A DNA stretch of 64,000 nucleotides, from positions 128,496 through 192,495 of the forward strand of contig BAOK01000002.1 in the NCBI GenBank assembly GCA_000509225.1. The letters run 5' to 3'. The stretch is from Parvibaculaceae bacterium Mf 1.05b.01 (GTDB lineage: Bacteria > Pseudomonadota > Alphaproteobacteria > Parvibaculales > Parvibaculaceae). Under the pieces are notes generated by a model, which saw only the letters and a program-made list of their open reading frames with translations, did no database searches and was not told the origin of the DNA. Shown one piece after another: positions 37,277-45,779 of this stretch (the first letter of the stretch is position 1; each line of letters begins with the position of its first letter). A program made the translations under genes and the position numbers.

Positions 37277-37915
37277 TTAAGGCTTCCATTGTAGAAAATT
37301 GCGGATGAGAGCGAGGCCGAGTGCCTGGCTCTTTTCCGGGTGGAATTGGGTCCCTACCATATTGTCACGGGCGACCGCGGCGGTAACCGGTCCGCCATAC
37401 TCTGTGCGTGCAATGACATCCCCCTCTTCTGCAGGCTGCAGATGATAGGAGTGCACGAAATAGGCATGGGTCACAGGCAAACCCTTGAGCACCGGGTGGG
37501 GCTTTGCGATCTGCAACTCGTTCCATCCCATGTGCGGAATTTTGAGGCTCGTATCACTGGGTGTCATTTCCACAACATCGCCGGGGATCCACCCGAGACC
37601 TTTATGTTCCCCGTGCTCCAGGCCGCGTGTCGCCATGAGCTGCATGCCAACACAAATGCCGAGAAAGGGCCGCGCCTTTTCATGCACGGTTTCTTCCAGT
37701 GCATCAGCAAGACCTGGCACCGCGTCGAGACCCCGCCTGCAATCGCCAAAAGCGCCAACGCCCGGCAAAACAATGCGGTCAGCGGCACGAACCGCGTCAG
37801 CATCCCCACTCACCACGATGTCCATGGAAAGCCCGAGCTCATGGCTTGAGCGCTCAAACGCCTTTTCTGCGGAGCGGAGATTGCCGGAGCCATAATCGAT
37901 GATGACAGTTTTCAT
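37277..37915 (-). CDS. hisH: Imidazole glycerol phosphate synthase, glutaminase subunit
   Basis: HisH supplies ammonia from glutamine to HisF. The 212-residue class I amidotransferase has DYGSGNLRS at the start, [10 protein letters not shown], the nucleophile motif [12 protein letters not shown] and the catalytic His-Glu in [10 protein letters not shown]. Confidence 0.97.
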   Translation of the reverse strand: MKTVIIDYGSGNLRSAEKAFERSSHELGLSMDIVVSGDADAVRAADRIVLPGVGAFGDCRRGLDAVPGLADALEETVHEKARPFLGICVGMQLMATRGLEHGEHKGLGWIPGDVVEMTPSDTSLKIPHMGWNELQIAKPHPVLKGLPVTHAYFVHSYHLQPAEEGDVIARTEYGGPVTAAVARDNMVGTQFHPEKSQALGLALIRNFLQWKP

Positions 37916-37974
37916 GGGGTGGGCTTCATGGAGTGGGACTCTGGTTTTCTAGCTCAAGGACTTGGTTCAAAGAC

Positions 37975-38550
37975 TTAGGTCAAAGATGGGGGCTTTGGAA
38001 AGAGACCAAGGACCTCGCCTGCGGGTGCGGGGGGTTGTTCTGGTTCCTCCGTCTTGGCCGAACGCTTCGGCCAGACCGGACCTTTGGGTTTCGTATACGT
38101 CGCTGATTGGCCGCCAATGGCGGAACCAGTTCTGTCCATGACCGCACTGGTGACCGGGTTGTCAGAGGCTTGTGGTAGAGCATGACTCCAACTGGCGAAA
38201 AAGCGGGCTTCGGCTTCTTCTTCATCGCTGCCGTGAATGATTGCAATCGTCTGGTAGCCTTTTCTGGCAAGCGCCAGACGGCGGAGGTCGTTTGCCTCCA
38301 TGGCCGCAAGGAGTTGCAACCCGAGGCCCAAAAGAACGGTGATGTTCTCATGGACACCTAAAGCACCGCCTGCGAGCGCGATCAAGATCGAGAGGCCGAA
38401 ATAGGCAGCGCCCTCCCACCACATGCGGTGATAGAGAAACCAGATCAAGGGCGACAGGATGGCCCAGCGCGCCATGCCTTCTTTCACAAGGCGTACGTGA
38501 TCTTCTGCTCGCGGGAGCGATGCATTGGCATGAACCGTAAAGGTGCGCAT
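37975..38550 (-). CDS. DUF2628 membrane protein of the his cluster
   Basis: A 191-residue protein of the DUF2628 family. The N-terminus (MRTFTVHANASLPRAEDHVRLVKEGMARWA) is followed by two or three membrane helices (about 27-75) and a basic GYQTIAIIHGSDEEEAEARFF stretch. The tail is Pro/Lys-rich. DUF2628 genes typically sit between hisB and hisH in alphaproteobacteria; the role is unknown. ATG 38550 is used, with ATG 38559 possible. Confidence 0.88.
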   Translation of the reverse strand: MRTFTVHANASLPRAEDHVRLVKEGMARWAILSPLIWFLYHRMWWEGAAYFGLSILIALAGGALGVHENITVLLGLGLQLLAAMEANDLRRLALARKGYQTIAIIHGSDEEEAEARFFASWSHALPQASDNPVTSAVMDRTGSAIGGQSATYTKPKGPVWPKRSAKTEEPEQPPAPAGEVLGLFPKPPSLT

Positions 38551-38724
38551 CGACAGCATCCGTTGACTAGGGTGACCGGCCTTCAGCCGACAGCAAGGCG
38601 AGCCGATTTCGGGGCTCACCTTATGTGGGGTTCTTTAGTTGGTTTCCAGGATAAGGGAAAGCACTTATCTGCCGAGAAATACGACAAGAAATTGCACTCT
38701 CTGGCTTCCCCGCTCGCCTATTGC

Positions 38725-38814
38725 TGTCACCCCGGACCTGATCCGGGGTCCATACGGCTTGCTGACATGCCCAATGGATCCCGGCTCGCTGGCAAGCCGA
38801 CGTCCGGGATGACA
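38725..38814. repeat. Inverted pair of dispersed palindromic repeats (pair 3)
   Basis: A short unit (38725-38752) contains ACCCCGGA-cctga-TCCGGGGT followed by CCA. A long unit on the minus strand (38773-38814) begins TGTCATCCCGGACG and ends GAGCCGGGATCCATTG, almost the same as the long unit at 31044. The pair lies between DUF2628 and hisB and would be transcribed within the his operon. Confidence 0.78.
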
Positions 38815-38839
38815 GGAGGGGTGAAACCTCAGGCGTTCA

Positions 38840-39460
38840 TCAGCTGCCAATGACGCCTTTGGTTGACGGCACCATTTCAGCGGTGCGCGGGTCGATCTCG
38901 ACCGCGGCACGGAGCGCCCTGGCGAGCGCCTTAAAGCAGCTTTCCACGATGTGGTGGGTGTTCTCCCCATAGAGGTTTTCCATGTGGAGCGTGATGCCCG
39001 CGGCTTGCGCAAAGGCCTGGAACCACTCTTTAAAGAGTTCCGTGTCCATTTCGCCCAGTTTCGGACGGGTGAGCTCCACCCGCCAGATGAGATAGGGCCG
39101 TCCCGACACGTCGATCGCGCAGCGGGTTAGCGTCTCATCCATAGGGATAAGCGCGTTGGAATAACGTTTGATGCCTTTGAAGTCGCCCAAAGCCTGTTTC
39201 ACCGCCTCACCCACAACGATGCCGCTGTCTTCAGTGGTGTGGTGCATATCAATGTGCAGATCGCCATCAACCCTGACTTTCAGATCAATTAGGGAGTGGC
39301 GAGACAGCTGCTCAAGCATGTGGTCGAGAAAGCCAATGCCGGTATCAATGTCGTAAATGCCGTTGCCATCCAGGTCGAGCGACACAAAGACTTCTGTTTC
39401 TTTGGTCTTGCGCTCAACAGTGGCGACGCGGCCCGGACCATCAAGGGGCTCTACAGACAT
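38840..39460 (-). CDS. hisB: Imidazoleglycerol-phosphate dehydratase
   Basis: HisB dehydrates imidazole glycerol phosphate. The 206-residue monofunctional enzyme has the manganese-binding signatures [39 protein letters not shown] and the second copy [32 protein letters not shown] lies five bases before the ATG. It is the first gene of the his cluster; a 12-base tandem repeat lies just upstream. Confidence 0.97.
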   Translation of the reverse strand: MSVEPLDGPGRVATVERKTKETEVFVSLDLDGNGIYDIDTGIGFLDHMLEQLSRHSLIDLKVRVDGDLHIDMHHTTEDSGIVVGEAVKQALGDFKGIKRYSNALIPMDETLTRCAIDVSGRPYLIWRVELTRPKLGEMDTELFKEWFQAFAQAAGITLHMENLYGENTHHIVESCFKALARALRAAVEIDPRTAEMVPSTKGVIGS

Positions 39461-39868
39461 GGGATCTTCCTCAATTCAAACAGCGGGTCAAACAGCGGGT
39501 CAAACAGCGGGTCAAACGGCGGGGTCAGTTCGAAAGACAGAACCGGCGCAATCGCGGGCGTTCTAACAGGTTCGGCGAAAGCCTACCAGCCGCGTCTGGC
39601 CCTTCATCTGATCAAACAGTAGAAAGCTTATGCTTAACAAAGGCTTAACATGTATTAACCAGTTTTCGTCTCAAATCGCCTTGGGGCGCGTTAACCTTGG
39701 CTCTTTGTTAAGGTGACATGTCAGCTATCTTGTCCAAGTCACTATAGTTAACCAATTGTGAATCCTATGACGAGAGCGAAGTTCGCTATGGACTCATAAG
39801 GTTAGGGCGTGTTCTTGAGAGATAGACGTTAAGGATTGAATCCTTCGTTCGTTTTCGTTCTGGGCTGA
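39461..39868. promoter_or_regulatory. hisB upstream region with CtrA-like and GANTC sites
   Basis: About 400 bases without an ORF. TTAA-caaaggc-TTAA (39634-39648) matches the CtrA box (TTAA-N7-TTAA) exactly. A third TTAA follows at 39655 and further TTAAC/TTAAG at 39691, 39708 and 39748. GANTC sites occur as GAATC near 39760 and 39838 and GACTC near 39791. A perfect palindrome AAGGATT-g-AATCCTT (39831-39845) is followed on the plus strand by a T-rich stretch. Confidence 0.55.
39477..39526. repeat. Four tandem 12-base repeats in the hisB leader
   Basis: AAACAGCGGGTC occurs three times in a row and is followed by a diverged copy AAACGGCGGGGTC. The array begins 17 bases upstream of the hisB ATG, between its ribosome-binding site and its promoter region. 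Copy number could vary by slippage. Confidence 0.85.
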
Positions 39869-40489
39869 TTATGCGGCGAGTGCCTTTTTGCAGGCGTCGC
39901 GAGCTTTGAGGCGGTTCAGATAGGCCGCGGTCTTCGGATATACATCTTCCAGCACATAGAGGTGGCTGAGCAGATCAAGGGAATATCCCGTCATGATGTC
40001 CGCCGCGGTGAATCCTGAAGCGAGTAAATAGTCGCGATCAGCGAGTCTTTGCTCCACAGCCTCAAGTGCTGAACGGGCCTTTTTCTCGCCGTCGGCAGCA
40101 ATCGCACCCACTTCTTCCTTTCCCTGTTTAATGGCGTTCACCAGTTTCATGGCGCGCATAAAGCCCAGCGGACGCGACAGGGTGGCTTCGGCAAACCAGG
40201 ACCATTGAAGATATTCAGCGCTCTCGGCCGTCCCTTTTTTCGGACGCAACCGGCCCTCGCCATAGCGGTCCAGGATGAATTCCACCATGGCGCCGGACTC
40301 AAACATGGCGATATCGCCATCGGTGAGGGCTGGAACCTTTCCTGCCGGGCTAATAGAGCGCCACTCCAAACTGTCTCTATAAGCAGATGAGAAGTCGATG
40401 GGCACGATCTCCACGTCGAGCCCCAACTCGAACGCCAGCCAGATCGGTCTGACAGATCGGGTTCCGGATACGTGGTAGATTTTGAGCAT
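39869..40489 (-). CDS. Glutathione S-transferase family protein
   Basis: A 206-residue GST. The N-terminal thioredoxin domain has MLKIYHVSGTRSVRPIWLAFELG and SPAGKVPALTDGD, then FESGAMVEFILDRYG, followed by an all-helical C-terminal domain (ADIMTGYSLDLL). The frame is open far upstream through the TetR gene; ATG 40489 gives the normal start. It follows the TetR gene by 64 bases on the same strand and is probably under its control. Substrate unknown. Confidence 0.92.
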   Translation of the reverse strand: MLKIYHVSGTRSVRPIWLAFELGLDVEIVPIDFSSAYRDSLEWRSISPAGKVPALTDGDIAMFESGAMVEFILDRYGEGRLRPKKGTAESAEYLQWSWFAEATLSRPLGFMRAMKLVNAIKQGKEEVGAIAADGEKKARSALEAVEQRLADRDYLLASGFTAADIMTGYSLDLLSHLYVLEDVYPKTAAYLNRLKARDACKKALAA

Positions 40490-40553
40490 CTGCGTTGCCT
40501 CTGCTTGGGCTTCCTCGGTCGTGGCTCTTTTGCTTCCCGCGCCTATTTTTCTC

Positions 40554-41138
40554 TTATTTCTTTCTGGGCCAATCCGCGAGCAAACGCTCGGCGGCATCTT
40601 TCGCGTCCAGCGCAGGTTTTGATGCGCCCTGAATTTGCGCCAGAGTGATCGCGCCTTCTTTAAGAAGGGTGAGTTCGCGAGCAAGGAGCCGCGGCTTCTT
40701 AAAACGCTCCAGTTCCGCGGCGGCTGCCACCATCTCAACGAAGGCCTGTTTCGCATCCGCGGCTGCCACATGGACAGGGTCTGTGGGATGCGGGAATTCG
40801 CCAGAAGCGCGCACAAAGAGGCAGCCAGAAAACTTGCCCAGGGGCGAGCGGTCCTCAAACCAGGCTTCCAGCGCAACAAAAATCGCCAAAAGGCGCCCTT
40901 TTCCCTTAAGATTTGGGTCGGCGAGCACGTCGCGGAACCAGCCATTCACTGCTTTTTCGCGTGCCTCCAGGACACCCAGAATAAGCGCATTCTTTGAGGG
41001 AAAGTGCCGGTAGAGGGTCATTTTCGCGAGATTTCCCTCGCTCAGGATCCGCTCGATCCCCACAGCGTGAAACCCTTCTGAGTTAAAAAGCGTCTGGGCG
41101 GTCTCAATCAGATCGTTGCGGCGCGACGGACGCGGCAT
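40554..41138 (-). CDS. TetR-family transcriptional regulator
   Basis: A 194-residue regulator. The helix-turn-helix is RRNDLIETAQTLFNSEGFHAVGIERIL then GNLAKMTLYRHFPSKNALILGVLE. The C-terminal domain includes GCLFVRASGEF, seen in a TetR subgroup near oxidoreductase and GST genes. ATG 41138 has GGAG seven bases upstream. It is divergent from the HPP gene across a perfect palindrome and upstream of the GST gene. Confidence 0.92.
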   Translation of the reverse strand: MPRPSRRNDLIETAQTLFNSEGFHAVGIERILSEGNLAKMTLYRHFPSKNALILGVLEAREKAVNGWFRDVLADPNLKGKGRLLAIFVALEAWFEDRSPLGKFSGCLFVRASGEFPHPTDPVHVAAADAKQAFVEMVAAAAELERFKKPRLLARELTLLKEGAITLAQIQGASKPALDAKDAAERLLADWPRKK

Positions 41139-41170
41139 GGGGGAACTCCTTGGGTGACGGATAAGCGACT

Positions 41171-41191
41171 TAAACTGTCCTAGACAGTCTA
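41171..41191. promoter_or_regulatory. Palindromic operator candidate between TetR and HPP genes
   Basis: ACTGTC-cta-GACAGT (41174-41188) is a perfect 15-base palindrome, extended by matching bases on both sides (TA...TA) with one mismatch. It lies 35 bases upstream of the TetR start and about 100 bases upstream of the HPP start, where one site could control both directions. Confidence 0.7.
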
Positions 41192-41293
41192 GCCCGAAAA
41201 CACTAAATGATACCAAACGGTCTTGTATGCTCTGCGCGAGTCTCCATATGTTGTAAAATTCGCGCTGGACTCACTATTTTTCGGAAAGCCGTC

Positions 41294-41824
41294 ATGGCAG
41301 ATCGTCTCTCCTCTCTTCTTCTTACCACTTCTTATGTCCGGCCCGACATGCGCCAGATCATGATCGCAGGTTTCGGCGGAACCCTCGCCATTGGCCTCCT
41401 GGGCATGATGGCGCATTTCTCGGGCAGCGCCCTTCTGATGGCGCCGCTCGGCGCAACTGCGGTGTTGGTTTTTGGCCTCCCCGACAGCCCTCTCTCCGGC
41501 CCCCGTCATGTCATGGGCGGTCATGCTCTCTCTATGTCTATCGGACTTTTATGTCTCTTTATTGTCAGTTTCGTGGCGCCGGGAGGGGGCGCCCTGCCGC
41601 TCACACTGGCTGCGGGCGCCGGTACGGGCCTTGCCATCGCCGCGATGCTCGCCACCCGGACCGTGCATCCGCCAGCGGGTGCCAACCCCTTGCTTCTTAT
41701 GTTTTCTAGTGCTGGTTTTGCAGATGCCGCGTTTTTGATCGCCTTGCCCGGTGTCGCAGGCGCCTTCCTGCTCTATCTTATCGCCGCGCTTTTGCGCCGA
41801 GCCGAAGCCCCCTCTAATCGCTAA
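41294..41824 (+). CDS. HPP-family membrane protein
   Basis: A 176-residue inner-membrane protein with four to five hydrophobic helices and the family-defining HPPAGANPLL motif (about residues 125-134). The region GSALLMAPLGATAVLVFG and PLSGPRHVMGGH also fit. Some HPP proteins take part in nitrite transport in plastids and cyanobacteria; here the role is unknown. ATG 41294 is used although the frame extends to 41207, which would overlap the regulatory region. The flavin-binding gene follows 15 bases later. Confidence 0.9.
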   Translation: MADRLSSLLLTTSYVRPDMRQIMIAGFGGTLAIGLLGMMAHFSGSALLMAPLGATAVLVFGLPDSPLSGPRHVMGGHALSMSIGLLCLFIVSFVAPGGGALPLTLAAGAGTGLAIAAMLATRTVHPPAGANPLLLMFSSAGFADAAFLIALPGVAGAFLLYLIAALLRRAEAPSNR

Positions 41825-41839
41825 CAAGAAGAAACCCAC

Positions 41840-42379
41840 ATGGAACCCCGCGGAACCCCTCGCCTGACCCAGGACCTTGCTGACTTTATCGCTGAGCGCG
41901 ATCATTTCTATTTTGCCTCTGCCTCGGCCAAGGGCGCGCCTTATCTCCAGCATCGGGGCGGTCCGCGCGGCTTCTTGAAGGTCTTGAGCGACACCGAGCT
42001 TGGCTACGCGGATTTTGGCGGAAATCAGCAATATGTGACACTGGGGAACCTGAAAGAGAACCCTGCCGCCTTCATCTTTCTGATCGATTATGTGAACCGG
42101 CGCCGGATCAAACTCTGGGGGGAGGCGCGCGCCGTGGAAACTGACCCTGCCCTCACCCGCTCTCTCGCTCATCCAGGATATAGAGCGCGGATTGAACGCG
42201 CGATCCTCTTTAAGGTGACCCGCTGGGATGTGAATTGTTCCGCCCATATTACCCCACGCTATTCGCCAGATGTTCTGGAGCCTGCATTTGACCGGCTGCA
42301 GAACCGCATCAAGGTGCTGGAGACCCAGGTCCGGGAGCTTGGCGGCGACCCGGGCGAATTTGACCATGTCGGAGAATAA
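41840..42379 (+). CDS. Pyridoxamine 5'-phosphate oxidase-like FMN-binding protein
   Basis: A 179-residue split-barrel flavoprotein. TQDLADFIAERDHFYFASAS, HRGGPRGFLKVL, YADFGGNQQYVTLGNL and RIKLWGEARAV match the PNPOx-like group that binds FMN or F420. A C-terminal helix (FDRLQNRIKVLETQVRELGG) could form a coiled coil. Not PdxH itself. It is 15 bases after the HPP gene, so the two are probably co-transcribed and both may respond to the TetR protein. Confidence 0.87.
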   Translation: MEPRGTPRLTQDLADFIAERDHFYFASASAKGAPYLQHRGGPRGFLKVLSDTELGYADFGGNQQYVTLGNLKENPAAFIFLIDYVNRRRIKLWGEARAVETDPALTRSLAHPGYRARIERAILFKVTRWDVNCSAHITPRYSPDVLEPAFDRLQNRIKVLETQVRELGGDPGEFDHVGE

Positions 42380-42544
42380 GGCGGTTGGCGAATCTTGTCT
42401 CATTTCATGAGAGCTTCGTCGCTTGACGCGAGAAGGTATCCAGCCCACATGTTAAGGCATCATCTTGTCGATCCTTGGCTCACGCTCCGGTCGGATGATG
42501 CACTATCACGCTGACACCCATTTTGTTTTTAGGACCTACCGCAC

Positions 42545-43096
42545 ATGAGTAATCCCCCCGTTTGGCACGGCACCACCATTCTTTCAGTCCGCAAAGGCGG
42601 CAAGGTTGTGGTTGCAGGCGATGGCCAGGTCTCCATGGGCGATACGGTGATCAAAAATAGTGCCCGGAAGGTGCGCCAGCTTGCAGGCGGCACCGTCATT
42701 GGCGGCTTTGCCGGCGCTACCGCGGACGCCTTCACCCTGTTTGAAAGACTTGAAGCCAAGCTTGAGCAATATCCCAACCAGCTGCTTCGCGCCTGCGTTG
42801 AGCTCGCCAAAGACTGGCGAACAGATCGTTATCTGCGGAAACTTGAAGCCATGATGATTGTGGCGGACAGGGAAACCACTTTGGTGCTCACCGGCACGGG
42901 CGACGTGCTGGAACCAGAACATGGGGTGACCGGCATCGGGTCGGGCGGTAATTATGCGCTTTCTGCTGCCCGCGCGCTGGTCGACATGGATATGACTGCA
43001 GAAGACATTGCACGCAAAGCCATGGGCATTGCGGCTGACATTTGCGTCTATACCAACACATCGCTCACCGTTGAAACGCTGGATGCGGATGGCTAA
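42545..43096 (+). CDS. hslV: ATP-dependent protease subunit HslV
   Basis: The proteolytic subunit of the HslUV (ClpQY) protease, 183 residues. The catalytic N-terminal threonine is T10 in [12 protein letters not shown], so a nine-residue propeptide must be removed, as in other alphaproteobacteria. [12 protein letters not shown], the Gly-rich [15 protein letters not shown] and [14 protein letters not shown] are conserved. Its stop overlaps the start of the GNAT gene, and hslU follows that. Confidence 0.97.
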   Translation: MSNPPVWHGTTILSVRKGGKVVVAGDGQVSMGDTVIKNSARKVRQLAGGTVIGGFAGATADAFTLFERLEAKLEQYPNQLLRACVELAKDWRTDRYLRKLEAMMIVADRETTLVLTGTGDVLEPEHGVTGIGSGGNYALSAARALVDMDMTAEDIARKAMGIAADICVYTNTSLTVETLDADG

Positions 43097-43595
43097 CGGG
43101 TCAGACGACAGGTCCTATCGGTTTACCCCCCTTGGATATCACCATCTGTCTTTGCTTCGGCGCTGGTTTGATGAACCCCATGTACGGAAATGGTATAGCG
43201 ATCCGTCCGGGCTTGAGGACATTGCCGATCATATCGAAGAGAGTGACGTACACCCCTATCTGGTGATGCATGGGCACATGCCGATTGCCTATCTTCAGTC
43301 TTATGAGGTCGATGGCTCCCACCCTTATGCGGTGGCGGCGCGCGGCGCCATCGGCATTGATCAGTTTATCGGCCCTGCTGCCTTTCTGGGCCAAGGCCAT
43401 GGAAGCGCCTTCATTCGTGCCTATCTTAGGCAATGCAAAGCTGATGGCGTGCCTCAGGTAATTGTCGATCCAAAGCCACATAATCACCGCGCGATCTCCG
43501 CCTATCGGAAAGCCGGTTTCGAGGACTTGTGCTATGACCGCAGTCCGGAAGAGGGCGCGGTATTGCTTTTGAGTGCTCGCCTCCCTAAAGATTAG
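43089..43595 (+). CDS. GNAT-family N-acetyltransferase between hslV and hslU
   Basis: A 168-residue GNAT protein resembling the AAC(6')/RimJ branch: [25 protein letters not shown] at the start, [25 protein letters not shown] as the acetyl-CoA-binding region, and [22 protein letters not shown] 43089 overlaps the end of hslV by eight bases, which suggests translational coupling. The gene is often found at this place in related genomes. The acceptor is unknown; calling it an antibiotic-resistance gene is not justified. Confidence 0.88.
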   Translation: MANGSDDRSYRFTPLGYHHLSLLRRWFDEPHVRKWYSDPSGLEDIADHIEESDVHPYLVMHGHMPIAYLQSYEVDGSHPYAVAARGAIGIDQFIGPAAFLGQGHGSAFIRAYLRQCKADGVPQVIVDPKPHNHRAISAYRKAGFEDLCYDRSPEEGAVLLLSARLPKD

Positions 43596-43612
43596 TGAAA
43601 GAAGACCTGCCC

Positions 43613-44920
43613 ATGACTGCCTTTACCCCCCGCGAAATTGTCTCCGAGCTCGACCGCTATATTGTCGGCCAGGCGGACGCCAAACGGGCTGTTGCCATTG
43701 CGCTGCGCAACCGGTGGCGGCGCCAGCAATTGGGGGATGATCTGCGTGAAGAGGTGCTGCCGAAAAACATTCTTATGATCGGACCAACCGGCGTCGGCAA
43801 AACCGAAATCTCGCGCCGTCTGGCAAAGCTTGCGCAGGCACCTTTCATCAAAGTGGAAGCCACGAAGTTCACAGAAGTCGGCTATGTGGGCCGCGATGTG
43901 GAGCAAATCGTGCGCGACCTGGTGGAAGCCTCTATCGGGCTCGTACGTGAATCCAAACGCAAAGAAGTGGAAGCCAAAGCCTATAGCGCGGCAGAAGAAC
44001 GCGTGCTTGATGCGCTGGTGGGCGCGGAAGCGAGTGCCGCCACACGGGAGGCCTTCCGCAAGAAACTCCGCGCTGGCGAGATGGACGACAAGGAAATTGA
44101 TATTCAGGTCGCAGACGCAAGCGGCGGCATGCCGAGCTTTGATATTCCAGGCATGCCGGGCCAGCAGGTGGGCATGATCAATCTGAATGACATTATGGGC
44201 AAAGCCTTTGGCGAGCGCACCAAGCCGCGCCGAATGAATGTCAAAGACAGCTATGACCTTTTGATCGCTGAAGAATCCGACAAACTGCTGGATGATGACC
44301 AGGTAAATGCAGATGCCATTCACAAGGTGGAAAATAGCGGCATCGTCTTCCTGGACGAGGTAGACAAGATCTGCGCGCGTTCAGACAGGCAGGGTGGCGA
44401 TGTCAGTCGGGAAGGGGTGCAGCGGGATCTGCTGCCTTTGATCGAGGGGACAACGGTCGCCACAAAACATGGGCCGGTAAAGACCGATCATATCCTTTTC
44501 ATTGCGTCGGGCGCCTTTCATCTCTCGAAACCCTCTGACCTGCTGCCAGAGCTGCAGGGTCGGCTGCCGATCCGGGTTGAGCTGAAAGCGCTCACGCGGG
44601 ATGATTTCCGCCGCATTCTGACGGAGCCGGAAGCAAGCCTTATCAAACAATATAAGGGCCTCATGGCCACTGAAGATGTGACGCTCGAGATCACCGAAGA
44701 CGGGATTGATGCACTTGCCGATATTGCTGCGGATGTGAACGCGACGGTTGAGAATATCGGCGCCCGGCGGCTTCATACGATTATGGAGCGGGTGCTTGAT
44801 GAGATCAGTTTCTCAGCCACGGACCGGGCAGGGGAAACCGTCACAATTGATGCGACTTACGTGAAAAACGAGCTGACGGATCTCGCAAGCAATACGGATC
44901 TCTCCAAGTTCATTTTGTGA
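43613..44920 (+). CDS. hslU: ATP-dependent protease ATPase subunit HslU
   Basis: The AAA+ unfoldase that feeds HslV. The 435-residue protein has [17 protein letters not shown], Walker [11 protein letters not shown], the [18 protein letters not shown] pore region, Walker [12 protein letters not shown] and the sensor/arginine region [14 protein letters not shown]. It ends NTDLSKFIL; the C-terminal tail docks into HslV. ATG 43613 is used; a GTG at 43595 overlaps the GNAT stop. Confidence 0.98.
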   Translation: MTAFTPREIVSELDRYIVGQADAKRAVAIALRNRWRRQQLGDDLREEVLPKNILMIGPTGVGKTEISRRLAKLAQAPFIKVEATKFTEVGYVGRDVEQIVRDLVEASIGLVRESKRKEVEAKAYSAAEERVLDALVGAEASAATREAFRKKLRAGEMDDKEIDIQVADASGGMPSFDIPGMPGQQVGMINLNDIMGKAFGERTKPRRMNVKDSYDLLIAEESDKLLDDDQVNADAIHKVENSGIVFLDEVDKICARSDRQGGDVSREGVQRDLLPLIEGTTVATKHGPVKTDHILFIASGAFHLSKPSDLLPELQGRLPIRVELKALTRDDFRRILTEPEASLIKQYKGLMATEDVTLEITEDGIDALADIAADVNATVENIGARRLHTIMERVLDEISFSATDRAGETVTIDATYVKNELTDLASNTDLSKFIL

Positions 44921-44961
44921 GACAGGAGACTGCCGCCCCGGTTCGAGACGGCGCTGGTGCG

Positions 44962-45008
44962 CCTCCTCACCATGAGGTTTGGGAACTCTAATCCTCTCCC
45001 TGAGGAGG
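44962..45008. repeat. CCTCCTCA...TGAGGAGG hairpin element
   Basis: CCTCCTCA (44962-44969) and TGAGGAGG (45001-45008) are perfect inverted complements with a shorter ATGAGG/CCTCT pair inside. The block, including the preceding TTCGAGACGGCGCTGGTGCG, looks like an intergenic repeat seen in alphaproteobacterial genomes. It may terminate hslU. Confidence 0.5.
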
Positions 45009-45061
45009 ACCATAGGTCCGTTTCGAAGGGTGTAGCTGACCCTAAGGGCAACCGAAGCGCT

Positions 45062-45098
45062 CAATGGATCCCGCATCGCTGAGGCGTCCGGGATGGCA
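45062..45098. repeat. Single dispersed palindromic repeat unit
   Basis: On the minus strand the unit begins TGCCATCCCGGACGCC and ends GCGGGATCCATTG, the long form of the TGTCA/TCCA family. Unlike the other sites no clear inverted partner of the same family lies beside it. Confidence 0.65.
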
Positions 45099-45413
45099 GC
45101 TGAGAAAACTGGTGTGTCCGTCCCCCGGTATGGTTTCTCAAACCTTAACGAAACTGCGCCCTGTTGCGCTGCCGTGACAATAATTCGCGATGGGCGAGTC
45201 TTCTGACGGTGACGTTATTTGCAATGGACTCATTTCGATCACCAAAAAGTTTCTGAGCGTCTCATCTTGAGACAGAAGGGAAACCGACTTCCTTTGTCGA
45301 TTGCGGCCATTTGGGTGTTAAAAAGGGAATTTGGTCGACAATAGAGGCTGCTTCTGTGGAATCGGCTTTAGGCCAGCGCCAGGTTCGCTGAAAGCGATTC
45401 GAAGCCGAAACGA

Positions 45414-45779
45414 TTATCTCGCACTGGACTCATCTTTCAGGAGGGCCAGGAGACGGTCCAGAGCATCGCCGTTGAGGTTGCGGATGTCCCGTGCCAGTCG
45501 GTTGGCTGCCTCCGTGGCCCGCGGGTCCAGACCACCGGTTTCCACCGTTACTTTGGGATGAGAGAGCCTTGCAAGCTCCACCAGCTCCTCTGCATCGTCC
45601 CAGATCAGCCCCAAATGGCCGATAATTTTCTGAACCAGGTGAAATCCGGGTCGCCCCCGGCGGCCATGCTCTAGCGCGGAGAGATAGGCGGCACTCACCC
45701 CCACCGCCTCGGCGAGTTTTGAGAGGCTTTCGCCTTTTTCCTCTCTCAGTTCGCGAAGCCGAACACCAAAAGGGGTCAT
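45414..45779 (-). CDS. XRE-family helix-turn-helix regulator
   Basis: A 121-residue protein with an N-terminal XRE/Cro helix-turn-helix (FGVRLRELREEKGESLSKLAEAVGVSAAYLSALEHGRRGRP). The helical C-terminal half (DDAEELVELARLSHPKVTVET and onward) may mediate dimerisation. Its start overlaps the smr stop by four bases (ATGA). The mltA-smr-XRE order is common in alphaproteobacteria; targets unknown. Confidence 0.92.
   Translation of the reverse strand: MTPFGVRLRELREEKGESLSKLAEAVGVSAAYLSALEHGRRGRPGFHLVQKIIGHLGLIWDDAEELVELARLSHPKVTVETGGLDPRATEAANRLARDIRNLNGDALDRLLALLKDESSAR

Larger units (their letters stand above)
44921..45413. other. Intergenic region between convergent hslU and XRE genes
   Basis: About 490 bases without a credible gene. 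It holds a CCTCCTCA...TGAGGAGG hairpin element, one TGTCA/TCCA family unit and a short GTCTC-atctt-GAGAC stem at 45259-45273. The right half (about 45100-45413) shows no feature I can name. Confidence 0.6.

Noticed and set aside
39477-39526. CRISPR array
   Set aside because: Repeats are 12 bases and directly adjacent with no spacers; no cas genes in the window.
39869-40945. GST protein with a 152-residue N-terminal extension
   Set aside because: The extension overlaps the TetR gene in another frame and is not GST-like; ATG 40489 gives a normal GST.
41207-41824. HPP protein starting at the first in-frame ATG 41207
   Set aside because: The added 29 residues would be Cys-rich and unlike the family, and would occupy the promoter/operator region.
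43089-43595. Aminoglycoside resistance gene
   Set aside because: Similarity to AAC(6') enzymes is at fold level; the conserved location inside hslVU points to a housekeeping role.
44921-45413. tRNA or other structured RNA gene in the large gaps
   Set aside because: TTCGA-type words occur but without a cloverleaf or matching acceptor ends here or in the other long gaps.
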